Assembly (NCBI GenBank): GCA_947631595.1
Contig: CANRLZ010000014.1
Location: 1-32,664, forward strand
Origin: an uncultured Oscillospiraceae bacterium
GTDB taxonomy: Bacteria; Bacillota; Clostridia; Oscillospirales; Oscillospiraceae
DNA length: 32,664 bases
Reading direction: 5' to 3'
Part shown: piece by piece, positions 6,719-15,202 of the stretch
Numbering within the stretch: position 1 is the first letter of the stretch
How the letters are laid out: each line of letters opens with the position of its first letter
The notes under the pieces: generated by a model
Database searches by the model: none
The model's input: the letters and a program-made list of their open reading frames with translations, nothing else
What the model was told of the DNA's origin: nothing
Made by a program: the position numbers and the translations under genes

Positions 6719-8059
6719 ATGAAATATGATCGCAAAGCCCTGAAGCTGGAGGCCAAGAGCCTGATCCGGGAGACCCGGCCCAGGGCCTGGCTGGTCACGC
6801 TGGTCTTTCTGCTCCTGGCGGTGCTCCTGCCCAATCTGGTCTCCAACTTGGTCAACCCCGTGCGGCAGATCCTCCCCAGCGTTCTGGACGACCTCGCCAA
6901 CATGTCCAAACACGGCCAGACGCCTGACGACCTCTGGCTCTTCACCGTCACCGGCCAGGCGGTCAGCGGCGGCGTGCTCATGCTGTTTGTCTCCATCCTC
7001 CTGGCCCTGTACACCATCGTGATGGACTTCGGCTACGTCGCCTGGGCCGTCCGGGTGTTCCGCCGGCAGCGCACGGGGATGGGCGATCTCTTCTCCGGCT
7101 TCTCCGTGGCCGGCAAGGCCATCGGCGCCCAGATCCTCTCCAACATCTTCCTCTTCCTTTGGATGATGCTGTTTTACGTGGTGGCCATCCTGCTCACCGT
7201 GGCCGGCCTCTGGCTGTTTGAGTCGGTGATGCAGGTGGAGGCCCTGGCCGTCCTGTGGTACTGCCTGGTGGTCGTGGGCTATATCATCGTCGGCCTGTTC
7301 CTGGCCTGCCGTTACAGCCTTGTCCCCTACTACGTCATGACCGACCCCGGCCTGGGCGTGATGGGTTCCATCCGCGCCAGCGTCGCCTCCATGAAGGGCA
7401 ACTACATCAAGAAAATCGTCCTGCGCCTGTCCTTCCTGGGCTGGTATCTGCTGGAGTGCCTGATCGTCTTCGCGGTGGTGCTTTTGGGCTGGTCCCTGGT
7501 GCTCCTGGTGGGCGGCACCGACTGGCTGGAGGCCCTGGTCCGGGCCGCCCAGACGACGGCCAACCAGGCGGACGCCGCCGCCCTGATGTCGGGCGGCCTC
7601 TACCAGGTCCTGACCCACCTCCTGCTCCCCATGGGCGCGGTGGTGGCGGCGGCCTGGCTGGTCACCCTGCCCATCGACCTGTGGCTGCGCTCCTACGTTA
7701 AGGTGTCTGACGCCGGGTTCTTCCTCACCGTCACCGGCCAGGCCGTCCTGGTGGAGGACGGGGAGGCGTGGACGCCTCCCGCCCCCGCGAACGACGCCCC
7801 CGCGGACGACGCGCCCCGCTGCGCCAAGTGCGGCGCGGTGCTGGCGCCCGGATCCGCCTTCTGTACCCAGTGTGGCGCGCCCACGGCGGAACCCGCCCCG
7901 GTGGTGGAGACCCCGGCGGAGCCTGTGGTGGAGACCCCCGAGGAACCCGTCGTGGAGGCCCCGACGGAGACCCCGGAGGAGCCTGTGGAGGACGCCCCCG
8001 CGACGGACGTCTCCCCGGTGGTGACCCCGGAGGACAAGCCGGAGGACCCCGCGGAGTAA
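6719..8059 (+). CDS. DUF975-like integral membrane protein with zinc ribbon and acidic tail
   Basis: 446 residues. The N-terminal MKYDRKALKLEAKSLIRE followed by several hydrophobic segments (about residues 24-330) resembles the DUF975 family. About six membrane spans can be drawn. The C-terminal cytoplasmic part has a zinc ribbon, CAKCG (C368, C371) and CTQCG (C382, C385). A Pro/Glu/Thr/Val repeat (units like VVETPEEP) follows to the end. DUF975 has no assigned biochemical role. The zinc ribbon plus acidic repeat suggests a protein-binding or regulatory tail, which is inference. Last gene of the xpaC operon; AAGGAAGG precedes ATG 6719. Confidence 0.72.
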   Translation: MKYDRKALKLEAKSLIRETRPRAWLVTLVFLLLAVLLPNLVSNLVNPVRQILPSVLDDLANMSKHGQTPDDLWLFTVTGQAVSGGVLMLFVSILLALYTIVMDFGYVAWAVRVFRRQRTGMGDLFSGFSVAGKAIGAQILSNIFLFLWMMLFYVVAILLTVAGLWLFESVMQVEALAVLWYCLVVVGYIIVGLFLACRYSLVPYYVMTDPGLGVMGSIRASVASMKGNYIKKIVLRLSFLGWYLLECLIVFAVVLLGWSLVLLVGGTDWLEALVRAAQTTANQADAAALMSGGLYQVLTHLLLPMGAVVAAAWLVTLPIDLWLRSYVKVSDAGFFLTVTGQAVLVEDGEAWTPPAPANDAPADDAPRCAKCGAVLAPGSAFCTQCGAPTAEPAPVVETPAEPVVETPEEPVVEAPTETPEEPVEDAPATDVSPVVTPEDKPEDPAE

Positions 8060-8070
8060 CCCGCTGACCA

Positions 8071-8105
8071 AAGCCGCCGCCCGATCATCCGGGCGGCGGC
8101 TTTTT
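8071..8105 (+). terminator. Rho-independent terminator of the xpaC operon
   Basis: GCCGCCGCCCG pairs with CGGGCGGCGGC around an ATCATC loop, followed by five T (8101-8105). It begins 11 bases past the stop codon at 8059. Confidence 0.93.
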
Positions 8106-8113
8106 GGTTGGGT

Positions 8114-8142
8114 TGGACAACGGGGAGAAAAGGTGCTATGAT
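8114..8142 (+). promoter_or_regulatory. Sigma-A promoter of the cellulase gene
   Basis: TGGACA (8114-8119), a 17-base spacer and TATGAT (8137-8142). One mismatch in each box. The predicted start is near 8149, 47 bases before the ATG. Confidence 0.72.
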
Positions 8143-8195
8143 AAGTTAAATACCACATCCGCCCCCCTTGGGCGGGGCTGGAAGGAGGGTTTTCC

Positions 8196-10058
8196 ATGGG
8201 TCTGGTCCGACGCGTGATGGCGCTGACGGTCGCGCTGGTGCTGGCGGCGCTCTGCCTGGGCGCGCCTGGGACCGCGGCGGGGACGTTCCCCGACGTGCCA
8301 GGGAACGCGTGGTACGCCTACGAGGTGGGGCAAATGGCCCGGCACGACCTGGTGCGGGGCTATCCCGACGGCTCCTTCCAGCCGGAGCGGGAGATGAGCC
8401 GGAGCGAGTTCGCCGCCGTGGTGGCTCGCGGCGCGGGGAAGGAGCGGACGGCGGAGGCGGGGGCGTACTGGTGCGCCGCCACCTTGACCGACGCCAGGGC
8501 CGCCGGGTGGCTGCCCCCCGCGTGGGACGGCCTCCCCCTGGGGCCGGAGGAATTTGAGCGGCCCATTACACGGGAGGAGGCGGTCTACCTCCTGGCGCGG
8601 GCCTTCCCCGCCGACGGGGCGTCTCTGGGCGTGGCGGCGTCGGACATCGCCGACTTTGACCAGGTGGACGCCGCCCTTGCCCCCACCATCCTGGACGCCT
8701 ACAACGCCGGACTCACCAACGGTCTGCCCGGCGGGCGCTTTGGGCCAAAAGAGCGCCTGTCCAGGGCGCAGGCCGCCGTGCTGCTGTGCCGGGCGGGGCT
8801 GGCCGCCGACGTGACCGGTCAGCTCCAGGCGGTGAACGCCTGGGACAGCGGCGGCGAACACTTCACCCAGTACGACCTCACCGTCACCGCCCGGAAGGAC
8901 GTGACCGCCTGGAGCCTCACCCTGCTGGGCCAGGGCCAGGCGGAGCAGGTCTGGAACTGCACGGCCACGAGGACGGACGGTGGGCTGGAACTGGCCAACG
9001 CGGACTACAACGGCGCCCTCCGCGCCGGGGAGAGCGCCACGGCGGGGCTGATCGTCCGGGGCGGGACCCTCACCCTGGCCGGGGTCGCCGCGCCGGTGGT
9101 CACCCCCTCCCCGCAGCCCTCCGACGAGCCAACAGTCACCGTCCCCGTGGGGGAGGCAAAGCCCCTCCACGTGGCGGGCACGCGCCTTGTTGACCCGGAG
9201 GGGAACGCCGTCCAACTCCGGGGAGTTTCCACCCACGGGCTGGCGTGGTTCCAGGATTATGTAAACCTCGACGCCTTCCGCACCCTCCGGGACGACTGGG
9301 GGGCCAACGTGGTACGGCTGGCCATGTACACCGCCGAGTACGGCGGCTACTGCGCCGGGGGCGACCGGGCGGCGCTGAAGGCCCTCATCCACAAGGGGGT
9401 CACCGCCGCGGATCAACTGGGGATGTACGTCATAATCGACTGGCACATCCTCTCCGACGGCAACCCCGCCGCCCACGGCGACGAGGCGGTGGAATTTTTC
9501 TCGGAGATGTCCGCAAAATACGCCGGGTATGACAATGTGCTGTACGAGATTTGCAACGAGCCGCAAAACTCCCCCTGGGGCACCGTCATCAAACCCTACG
9601 CCCAGCGGGTGCTGGCCGCTATCCGGCAAAACGACCCGGACGCGGTGGTCATCGTGGGCACCAACACCTGGAGCCAGGACGTGGACGAGGTGGCGGGGAG
9701 TCAGCTGGACGACCCCAATGTGGTCTACGCCTTCCACTTCTACGCCGCCACCCACAAAGACAGCTACCGCCAGAAGGTGGAGCGGGCGCTGGAGGCGGGG
9801 GTGCCCGTGTTCGTCAGCGAGTGCGGGCTGTGCGACGCCTCCGGCGGCGGCGGGGTGGACAGGGCTTCGGCCAAGGCGTGGTTTGAACTGCTCAACCGCC
9901 GGGGGGTCAGCTTCGTGGCCTGGAGCCTGTGCAACAAAAACGAGACCGCCGCCCTCCTCCGCCCCGACTGCGCCAAGCTGTCCGGCTGGACGGAGGCGGA
10001 TCTCAGCGAGAGCGGCAAGCTCTTCCGCCAGGCCATCTCCGGCGGCACCATCGACTAA
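8196..10058 (+). CDS. Secreted SLH-anchored glycoside hydrolase family 5 cellulase with CBM2-like module
   Basis: 620 residues. A signal peptide (about 1-28) is followed by three S-layer-homology motifs to about residue 205. The first and third are clear (FPDVPGNAWYAYEV and IADFDQVDAALAPTILDAYN, each ending in a GY/GL...G.F.P pattern). The region at about 207-295 has the strand and Trp/Asn spacing of a CBM2 cellulose-binding module. A short Thr/Pro linker leads to a GH5 barrel (about 325-615). Catalytic residues are E455 in YEICNEPQNS (acid/base) and E542 in VFVSECGLC (nucleophile). GH5 subfamily 2 endoglucanase is the likely activity (beta-1,4-glucan). The SLH motifs would hold it on the cell wall, so it probably works on plant fibre at the cell surface. 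Having SLH at the N-terminus with no dockerin points to a non-cellulosomal enzyme. Confidence 0.9.
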   Translation: MGLVRRVMALTVALVLAALCLGAPGTAAGTFPDVPGNAWYAYEVGQMARHDLVRGYPDGSFQPEREMSRSEFAAVVARGAGKERTAEAGAYWCAATLTDARAAGWLPPAWDGLPLGPEEFERPITREEAVYLLARAFPADGASLGVAASDIADFDQVDAALAPTILDAYNAGLTNGLPGGRFGPKERLSRAQAAVLLCRAGLAADVTGQLQAVNAWDSGGEHFTQYDLTVTARKDVTAWSLTLLGQGQAEQVWNCTATRTDGGLELANADYNGALRAGESATAGLIVRGGTLTLAGVAAPVVTPSPQPSDEPTVTVPVGEAKPLHVAGTRLVDPEGNAVQLRGVSTHGLAWFQDYVNLDAFRTLRDDWGANVVRLAMYTAEYGGYCAGGDRAALKALIHKGVTAADQLGMYVIIDWHILSDGNPAAHGDEAVEFFSEMSAKYAGYDNVLYEICNEPQNSPWGTVIKPYAQRVLAAIRQNDPDAVVIVGTNTWSQDVDEVAGSQLDDPNVVYAFHFYAATHKDSYRQKVERALEAGVPVFVSECGLCDASGGGGVDRASAKAWFELLNRRGVSFVAWSLCNKNETAALLRPDCAKLSGWTEADLSESGKLFRQAISGGTID

Positions 10059-10072
10059 AAGGAGGAATTCCC

Positions 10073-11773
10073 ATGGACGAGCGCATGGAACATATCCGCG
10101 CAGAAAAGGTCAAGAAGCCCCGCGGGAAAAAGCCCCTGGGCCGGTGGGGCCGGACGGCGGTCTGCCTGCTGGTCACGCTGCTGGCCGGGCTTGTGTACTT
10201 CTACCTCGCCCTGCCGCCGCTGAACTTCCACGACGGGGCGTTTTACTCCTTCCTCTTCTTCCTGTGCGTCGTCTACGTCCTGTGCGCCCTGGCCCTGGCC
10301 GGGCGCGGGGCGGTGGAGCGCCGGGATGTGGGGACGTTTTTCCGCTTCGCCAAGGACCAGTGCACCCCGGCGCTTGTTCTCTTCGCCGCGGCGATCCTGG
10401 TGGCCGTCATCGGGTGGCTCATCTCCCTCCCCCTGTTCCGCGCCTCGGCCTATCGGGAATTGCTGGTGCCGCGGGAGGGGAATTTCACCGCCGAGATCAG
10501 CGAGGTATCCTACAACGAGATCCCCATGCTGGACGAGCAATCCGCGGAGATGCTGGGGGATCGGAAGATGGGCGAGCTGTCCGACCTGGTGAGCCAGTTC
10601 GAGGTCTCCGACGCCTACACCCAGATCAACTACCAGGGCCGCCCGGTGCGGGTGACCTATCTGGAGTACGGCGACTTCTTCAAGTGGCTGGGCAACCGGG
10701 CGGAGGGCCTGCCCGCCTATATCACCGTGGACATGGTCTCCCAGGAGGCCAGCGTGGTGCGCCTGGAGCCGGAGCAGCGGATCCGCTACTCCCCCAGCGA
10801 GCTGTTCAACCGCAAGCTGGAGCGGCACCTGCGCTTCCACTACCCCACCTGGATGTTCTCCCAGCCCACCTTTGAAATCGACGAGGCGGGCAAGCCCTAC
10901 TGGATCTGCCCCAAGGTGGAGAAGACCATCGGCCTCTTCGGCGGCGCGGACATCCACGGGGCGGTGCTGGTGGACGCCGCCACCGGGGCCTGCCAGTACT
11001 ACGAGGAGGTGCCCTCCTGGGTGGATCGGGTGTACCAGGCCGATCTCATCATGGGGCAGTACAACTACCACGGCCTCTATGTCCGGGGCTTCTGGAACTC
11101 CATCTTCGGCCAGCGGGACGTGACCGTCACCACCGAGGGGTACAACTATATCGCCCTGAACGACGACGTGTATATGTACACCGGCGTCACCTCCGTCACC
11201 GGGGATCAGTCCAACGTGGGCTTCCTCCTGTCCAACCAGCGCACCAAGGAGACCGCCTACTACAAAGCCCCCGGCGCGGTGGAGCGCTCGGCTATGAACT
11301 CCGCCCAGGGGGTGGTACAGGACCTGGGCTACACCGCCACCTGGCCGCTGCTGCTGAACATCGCCGGGGAACCCACCTACTTCATCAGCCTGAAGGACGC
11401 CAACCAACTGGTGAAGCTCTACGCCATGGTGAACGTGGCCCAGTACCAGGTGGTGTCCACCGGGCCGACGGTGGCCCAATGCGAGGCCAACTACCTGGAT
11501 CTGCTGGGCCGCCAGGGCATCGCCCAGCCGGGCCAGGACACGGGCAGCCAGGAGGAGGTCTCCGGGACGGTGGCGGAGATCCGCACCGCCGTGCTGGACG
11601 GCAACTCCGTCTACTTCCTCCGCCTGGAGGGGCAGGAGGTGTTCTACACCCTCTCCGCCTCCGTCCAGCCGGAGGTGGTCACCCTGGACGTGGGGGACGA
11701 GGTGACCGTCACCTATGCCCCCGACGGCGACTCCGGCCTCCTGAGCGCCTACCGCCTGGAGGTGGCGCGCTGA
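10073..11773 (+). CDS. Unrecognised membrane protein with large extracytoplasmic domain
   Basis: 566 residues. The first 27 are very basic, then come membrane segments at about 28-47, 57-77 and 100-122. The remaining ~440 residues contain no further clear span, so they probably lie outside the cell. The last ~65 residues (from about SGTVAEIRTAV, through FYTLSASVQPEVVTLDVGDEVTVTYAP) look like a small beta-barrel of OB type. Many Tyr-rich stretches (YNYIALNDDVYMYTGVTSVT) recall beta-rich repeats. I do not recognise the family. AAGGAGG lies directly after the cellulase stop, and ATG 10073 follows by 14 bases; the end overlaps the next gene by one base. So it is probably transcribed with both neighbours. 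Confidence 0.8.
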   Translation: MDERMEHIRAEKVKKPRGKKPLGRWGRTAVCLLVTLLAGLVYFYLALPPLNFHDGAFYSFLFFLCVVYVLCALALAGRGAVERRDVGTFFRFAKDQCTPALVLFAAAILVAVIGWLISLPLFRASAYRELLVPREGNFTAEISEVSYNEIPMLDEQSAEMLGDRKMGELSDLVSQFEVSDAYTQINYQGRPVRVTYLEYGDFFKWLGNRAEGLPAYITVDMVSQEASVVRLEPEQRIRYSPSELFNRKLERHLRFHYPTWMFSQPTFEIDEAGKPYWICPKVEKTIGLFGGADIHGAVLVDAATGACQYYEEVPSWVDRVYQADLIMGQYNYHGLYVRGFWNSIFGQRDVTVTTEGYNYIALNDDVYMYTGVTSVTGDQSNVGFLLSNQRTKETAYYKAPGAVERSAMNSAQGVVQDLGYTATWPLLLNIAGEPTYFISLKDANQLVKLYAMVNVAQYQVVSTGPTVAQCEANYLDLLGRQGIAQPGQDTGSQEEVSGTVAEIRTAVLDGNSVYFLRLEGQEVFYTLSASVQPEVVTLDVGDEVTVTYAPDGDSGLLSAYRLEVAR

Positions 11774-12264
11774 TGGCCCTCTACACCCGCGCCGGGGACG
11801 GGGGGCAGACCGACCTCCCCGGCGGCCGCCGGGTGAGTAAGACCCACCCCCAGGTGGCCTGCTGCGGCGCCGCGGACGAGCTGAGCTGCGCCCTGGGCCT
11901 GGCCCGGAGCCTCAGCCCCTCAGAGGAAGTCCGCCAGGCCCTCCGGCGGGTCCAGGAGACGCTCATCTCCCTCTCCGCCGAGTTGGCCGGGGGTTCCCCC
12001 GCCCGGCCGGTGGAGGCGGCGGAGACCGCTTGGCTGGAGGAGATCGCCGACCGCGCCACGGACAAGACCGGGCCGTGGGCCGGCTTCGTCCTCCCCGGGG
12101 AAGATACCCCCTCCGCCGCCCTCCATCTGGCCCGGTGCGCCGCCCGGCGGCTGGAGCGGGAGATGGTGGCCGCGGGGGAGGCGGGGTTCCCCTGCCGCCC
12201 GGAGCTTCTTAGTTATGTAAACCGCCTCTCCGACGCCCTCTTCGCCTTGGCGCGTCTCGGCTGA
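11773..12264 (+). CDS. Cob(I)alamin adenosyltransferase, PduO type
   Basis: 163 residues. It transfers the adenosyl group of ATP to cob(I)alamin, making coenzyme B12. Signatures are the N-terminal ATP loop (YTRAGDGGQTDLPGGRRVSK), the AADELSCALGLA helix, LPGEDTPSAALHLARCAARR with the conserved Arg cluster, and the C-terminal YVNRLSDALFALAR. The length is a little short of the usual 180-190. The ATG overlaps the stop of the upstream gene as TGATG, giving translational coupling. No B12-dependent enzyme is in this window, so the partner is unknown. Confidence 0.92.
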   Translation: MALYTRAGDGGQTDLPGGRRVSKTHPQVACCGAADELSCALGLARSLSPSEEVRQALRRVQETLISLSAELAGGSPARPVEAAETAWLEEIADRATDKTGPWAGFVLPGEDTPSAALHLARCAARRLEREMVAAGEAGFPCRPELLSYVNRLSDALFALARLG

Positions 12265-12299
12265 CGCCCCCGCCCCTCTCCCCGGGGCGGGGCGTTTTT
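12265..12299 (+). terminator. Rho-independent terminator after the adenosyltransferase gene
   Basis: CGCCCC-C-GCCCC pairs with GGGGCGGGGCG with one bulged C, and five T follow at 12295-12299. It starts directly at the stop codon and ends 6 bases before the next -35 box. Confidence 0.9.
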
Positions 12300-12304
12300 G
12301 GGGC

Positions 12305-12333
12305 TTGACAAACGGGGGCGGATATAGTATAAT
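12305..12333 (+). promoter_or_regulatory. Perfect-consensus sigma-A promoter of the SRP/ribosome operon
   Basis: TTGACA (12305-12310), exactly 17 bases, then TATAAT (12328-12333). Both boxes are full consensus. A leader of about 55 bases precedes the ylxM GTG. Confidence 0.95.
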
Positions 12334-12394
12334 TCCGGTTGTAAAGGGGAATAACTTTACAGCACAGGAAGCGAAACTCGGAGGTGAGGGAACG

Positions 12395-12751
12395 GTGAAA
12401 AACCAGGCTTACCGCATGGCGCTGCTCTTTGACTTCTACGGCGAGATGCTCACCGACCGGCAGAAGGAGTTCTACGACCTCTACTACAACGAGGACCTCT
12501 CCCTCACCGAGATCGCGGAGAACTACCACCTCTCCCGCCAGGGCGTGCGGGACGCCATCGTCCGGGCGGAGGCGGTGCTCACCGAGCTGGAGGAGAAGAC
12601 CGGGCTGATTGCCCGCTTCCAGGAGCGGCAAAAGGAACTCCAGACCCTCCGGGAGCTGGTGGACGCCGCCGACCAGGCCAATTCCGACCCCGTGGTGGCG
12701 GACTATCTGCGCCGCATCCGGGAGCTGTGCGAGACGCTGAAACAGGAGTAA
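12395..12751 (+). CDS. ylxM: YlxM-type helix-turn-helix protein of the SRP operon
   Basis: 118 residues. The UPF0122/YlxM family is a small sigma-70 region-4-like helix-turn-helix protein next to ffh in most Firmicutes. MLTDRQKEFYDLYYNEDLSL followed by LTEIAENYHLSRQGVRDAI is the diagnostic stretch (about residues 15-50). The start is GTG 12395-12397, behind GGAGGTGAGG; no ATG fits the family start. In streptococci YlxM acts with the signal recognition particle. It ends 3 bases before ffh. Confidence 0.93.
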   Translation: MKNQAYRMALLFDFYGEMLTDRQKEFYDLYYNEDLSLTEIAENYHLSRQGVRDAIVRAEAVLTELEEKTGLIARFQERQKELQTLRELVDAADQANSDPVVADYLRRIRELCETLKQE

Positions 12752-12754
12752 ACT

Positions 12755-14110
12755 ATGGCATTTGAGGGACTGACCGAAAAGCTCTCCGCCGCCTTCAAGC
12801 GGCTGCGGGGGAAGGGCCGGCTCACCGAGTCCGACGTGCGGGAGGCCATGCGGGAGATCCGCCTGGCCCTGCTGGAGGCGGACGTGAGCTACAAGGTCGT
12901 GAAGGACTTTGTGGCGAAGGTCACCCAGCGGGCGGTGGGCAGCGACGTGCTGGAGAGCCTGACCCCCGCCCAGATGATCGTGAAGATCGTCAACGAGGAA
13001 CTCACCGAACTCATGGGCGGCGGGGAGACCAAGCTGACCATCTCCTCCACGCCCCCCACGGTGGTCATGCTGGTGGGCCTCCAGGGCGCGGGCAAGACCA
13101 CCAATGGCGCAAAGCTGGCCGGGTACTTCAAAAAGCAGGGCAAGCGGCCCCTCCTGGCCGCCTGCGACGTGTACCGACCCGCCGCCATCCAGCAGTTGGA
13201 GGTGGTGGGCGGACAGCTGGGGGTGCCCGTGTTCCAGATGGGTCAGATCGACCCGGTGGACATCGCCAAGGCCGCCATCGCCCACGCCAAGGCCCACGGC
13301 AACGACATGGTCTTTCTGGACACCGCCGGCCGCCTCCATGTGGACGAGGAATTGATGACGGAGCTTCAAAACATCAAGGCCGCGGTAAACCCCACCGAGA
13401 TCCTGCTGGTGGTGGACGCTATGATCGGCCAGGACGCGGTGAACGCCGCCAAGGCCTTTGACGACGCCCTGGACCTCACCGGCGTGATGCTCACCAAGCT
13501 GGACGGCGACGCCCGGGGCGGCGCGGCCCTGTCCATCAAAGCGGTCACCGGCAAGCCCATCAAGTTCGTGGGCATGGGGGAGAAGCTGGACAACCTGGAG
13601 GTCTTCCACCCCGACCGCATGGCCTCCCGCATCCTGGGCATGGGGGACGTGCTCTCCCTCATCGAGAAGGCCCAGCAGAGCTTTGACGAGAAGAAGGCCG
13701 CCGAGCAGATGGAGCGGCTGCGGAAAAACCGCTTCACCCTCCAGGACTACTACGACCAGCTCCTCCAGCTCAAGAGCATGGGTTCCCTCTCCGACATCGC
13801 CGGGATGCTTCCGGGGGTGGACGCCAAGGCCCTGGACGGGGCGAACCTGGACGAGAAGGTCCTGACCCGCACCGAGGCCATCATCCTCTCCATGACCCCC
13901 GCGGAGCGGGAGGATCCCACCGTCCTCAACTCCAGCCGGAAAAAGCGCATCGCCGCCGGCTGCGGGCTGGACGTGGTGGACGTGAACCGCCTTTTGAAGC
14001 AGTTCGAGATGATGCAGCAGATGACCAAGCGCTTCTCCGGCAAGAACATGGCCAAGGCCATGAAGCGGGGCGGCGGGATGTTCGGCAGGCGGGGGGGCTT
14101 CCCCTTCTGA
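12755..14110 (+). CDS. ffh: Signal recognition particle protein Ffh (SRP54)
   Basis: 451 residues with the full NG-M layout. N domain (1 to about 85); GTPase G domain with G108LQGAGKTT (P-loop), [27 protein letters not shown] (G3), [10 protein letters not shown] (G4) and [14 protein letters not shown]; Met-rich M domain from about 325 with [14 protein letters not shown] and [12 protein letters not shown]. Its end is rich in Met, Lys and Gly ([16 protein letters not shown]...). It binds SRP RNA and signal sequences of nascent membrane and secreted proteins and docks with FtsY. Complete and typical. ATG 12755 sits behind AGGAG at the end of ylxM. Confidence 0.98.
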   Translation: MAFEGLTEKLSAAFKRLRGKGRLTESDVREAMREIRLALLEADVSYKVVKDFVAKVTQRAVGSDVLESLTPAQMIVKIVNEELTELMGGGETKLTISSTPPTVVMLVGLQGAGKTTNGAKLAGYFKKQGKRPLLAACDVYRPAAIQQLEVVGGQLGVPVFQMGQIDPVDIAKAAIAHAKAHGNDMVFLDTAGRLHVDEELMTELQNIKAAVNPTEILLVVDAMIGQDAVNAAKAFDDALDLTGVMLTKLDGDARGGAALSIKAVTGKPIKFVGMGEKLDNLEVFHPDRMASRILGMGDVLSLIEKAQQSFDEKKAAEQMERLRKNRFTLQDYYDQLLQLKSMGSLSDIAGMLPGVDAKALDGANLDEKVLTRTEAIILSMTPAEREDPTVLNSSRKKRIAAGCGLDVVDVNRLLKQFEMMQQMTKRFSGKNMAKAMKRGGGMFGRRGGFPF

Positions 14111-14171
14111 AACAGTTGGCACCGCATCTTGCGTTACCATAGACGAGAAAACCAATGGAGGTGAATTTGGT

Positions 14172-14411
14172 ATGGTGAAGATCAGACTGCGCCGCATGGG
14201 CGCGAAGAAGGCTCCCTTCTATCGCATCGTGGTGGCCGACTCCCGCTATCCCCGGGACGGTCGGTTCATCGAGGAGATCGGGACCTACGATCCCCTGGCC
14301 GAGCCGGCCGCCATCAAGGTGGACGCCGAGCGGGCTCAGGCGTGGATCAAGACCGGCGCTCAGCCCACCGAGACGGTGAAGAACCTGCTGAAAAAAGCCG
14401 GGGCCATTTAA
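14172..14411 (+). CDS. rpsP: 30S ribosomal protein S16
   Basis: 79 residues with the classic start [20 protein letters not shown] and the later [13 protein letters not shown]. Normal length. ATG 14172 follows GGAGGTGA. It sits 61 bases after ffh, the usual Firmicute order. The short gap before it shows no convincing promoter. Confidence 0.98.
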   Translation: MVKIRLRRMGAKKAPFYRIVVADSRYPRDGRFIEEIGTYDPLAEPAAIKVDAERAQAWIKTGAQPTETVKNLLKKAGAI

Positions 14412-14424
14412 GGAGGGCGTGACC

Positions 14425-14655
14425 ATGAAGGAGCTGCTCACCTACATTGCCCAAAACCTGGTGAGCCACCCCGAAGAGGTCCGGGTGGAGGAGATCCCCA
14501 GCGGTGGGGAGACCATCCTGGAACTCCATGTGGCGCCCGGGGACATGGGCAAGATCATCGGCCGCCAGGGCCGGATCGCCAAGGAGATCCGCACGCTGAT
14601 GCGCAGCGTGTCCCAGCACAGGGGACAGCGCGTCACGGTGGAGATCGTGGACTGA
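14425..14655 (+). CDS. khpA: KH-domain RNA-binding protein KhpA
   Basis: 76 residues, a single KH domain with the GxxG loop in GKIIGRQGRIAKEIRTLM. The KhpA/YlqC family forms a dimer with KhpB and affects cell elongation and RNA handling in streptococci. The start is ATG 14425, 8 bases after AGGAGG; an in-frame GTG at 14419 is only 2 bases from that site and is rejected. The AGGAGG overlaps the rpsP stop. Confidence 0.95.
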   Translation: MKELLTYIAQNLVSHPEEVRVEEIPSGGETILELHVAPGDMGKIIGRQGRIAKEIRTLMRSVSQHRGQRVTVEIVD

Positions 14656-14659
14656 AAAA

Positions 14660-14688
14660 GGGGCGGGCTGCGGGCCTGCCCCTTTTTT
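14660..14688 (+). terminator. Rho-independent terminator after khpA
   Basis: GGGGC-G-GGC pairs with GCC-T-GCCCC around TGCG, with six T at 14683-14688. rimM starts 24 bases later, too little room for an obvious separate promoter. rimM-trmD may therefore depend on read-through, making this a partial terminator. Confidence 0.8.
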
Positions 14689-14712
14689 CTAACGGATTAG
14701 GAGGCGCTGGGG

Positions 14713-15198
14713 ATGAAACAGGAATTTTTAGAGACGGGGGAGATCGTCAACACCCACGGCATCGCCGGGGAGGTCAAGTTGATGCCCTGGAGCGACAGCC
14801 CGGAATTTTTGCTGGACTTCCCCACCCTCTACGTGGACGGCAAGCCCCTGGAGGTGCTGTCCGCCCGGGTCCACAAGACCGCCCTGCTGGTGAAGTTCAA
14901 GGGCTACGAGGACGTGAACGCCGCCATGGCCCTGAAGGGCAAGCGGGTGTCCATCGCCCGGCGGGACGCCAAGCTGGCCCCGGGGCGGTTCTTCCTGGCC
15001 GACCTCATCGGCCTCACCGTCCGGGACGAGACGGGCGCCACGGTGGGCGTGCTGAAGGAAGTCCTCTCCCCTTCCGTCCAGAACGTCTATGTGGTGGAGG
15101 GGGAGACCACCCACCTCATCCCCGCCGTGCCGGAGTTCGTCAAGCGGGTGGACGTGGACGCCGGGGAGATGATCGTCTCCCTGATCGAAGGGATGTGA
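14713..15198 (+). CDS. rimM: 16S rRNA processing protein RimM
   Basis: 161 residues. The N-terminal RimM barrel (GEIVNTHGIAGEVKLMPWSD) is followed by a PRC-barrel domain (about 95-161) beginning FFLADLIGLTVRDE and ending LIPAVPEFVKRVDVDAGEM. It binds S19 and helps assemble the 30S head. AGGAGG precedes ATG 14713. It lies 4 bases before trmD. Length and order are typical. Confidence 0.96.
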   Translation: MKQEFLETGEIVNTHGIAGEVKLMPWSDSPEFLLDFPTLYVDGKPLEVLSARVHKTALLVKFKGYEDVNAAMALKGKRVSIARRDAKLAPGRFFLADLIGLTVRDETGATVGVLKEVLSPSVQNVYVVEGETTHLIPAVPEFVKRVDVDAGEMIVSLIEGM

Positions 15199-15202
15199 CG
15201 GG

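Noticed and set aside
14111..14171. Promoter for rpsP between ffh and rpsP
   Set aside because: TTGGCA is present, but no -10 box lies at a workable distance; rpsP is more simply read from the ylxM promoter.
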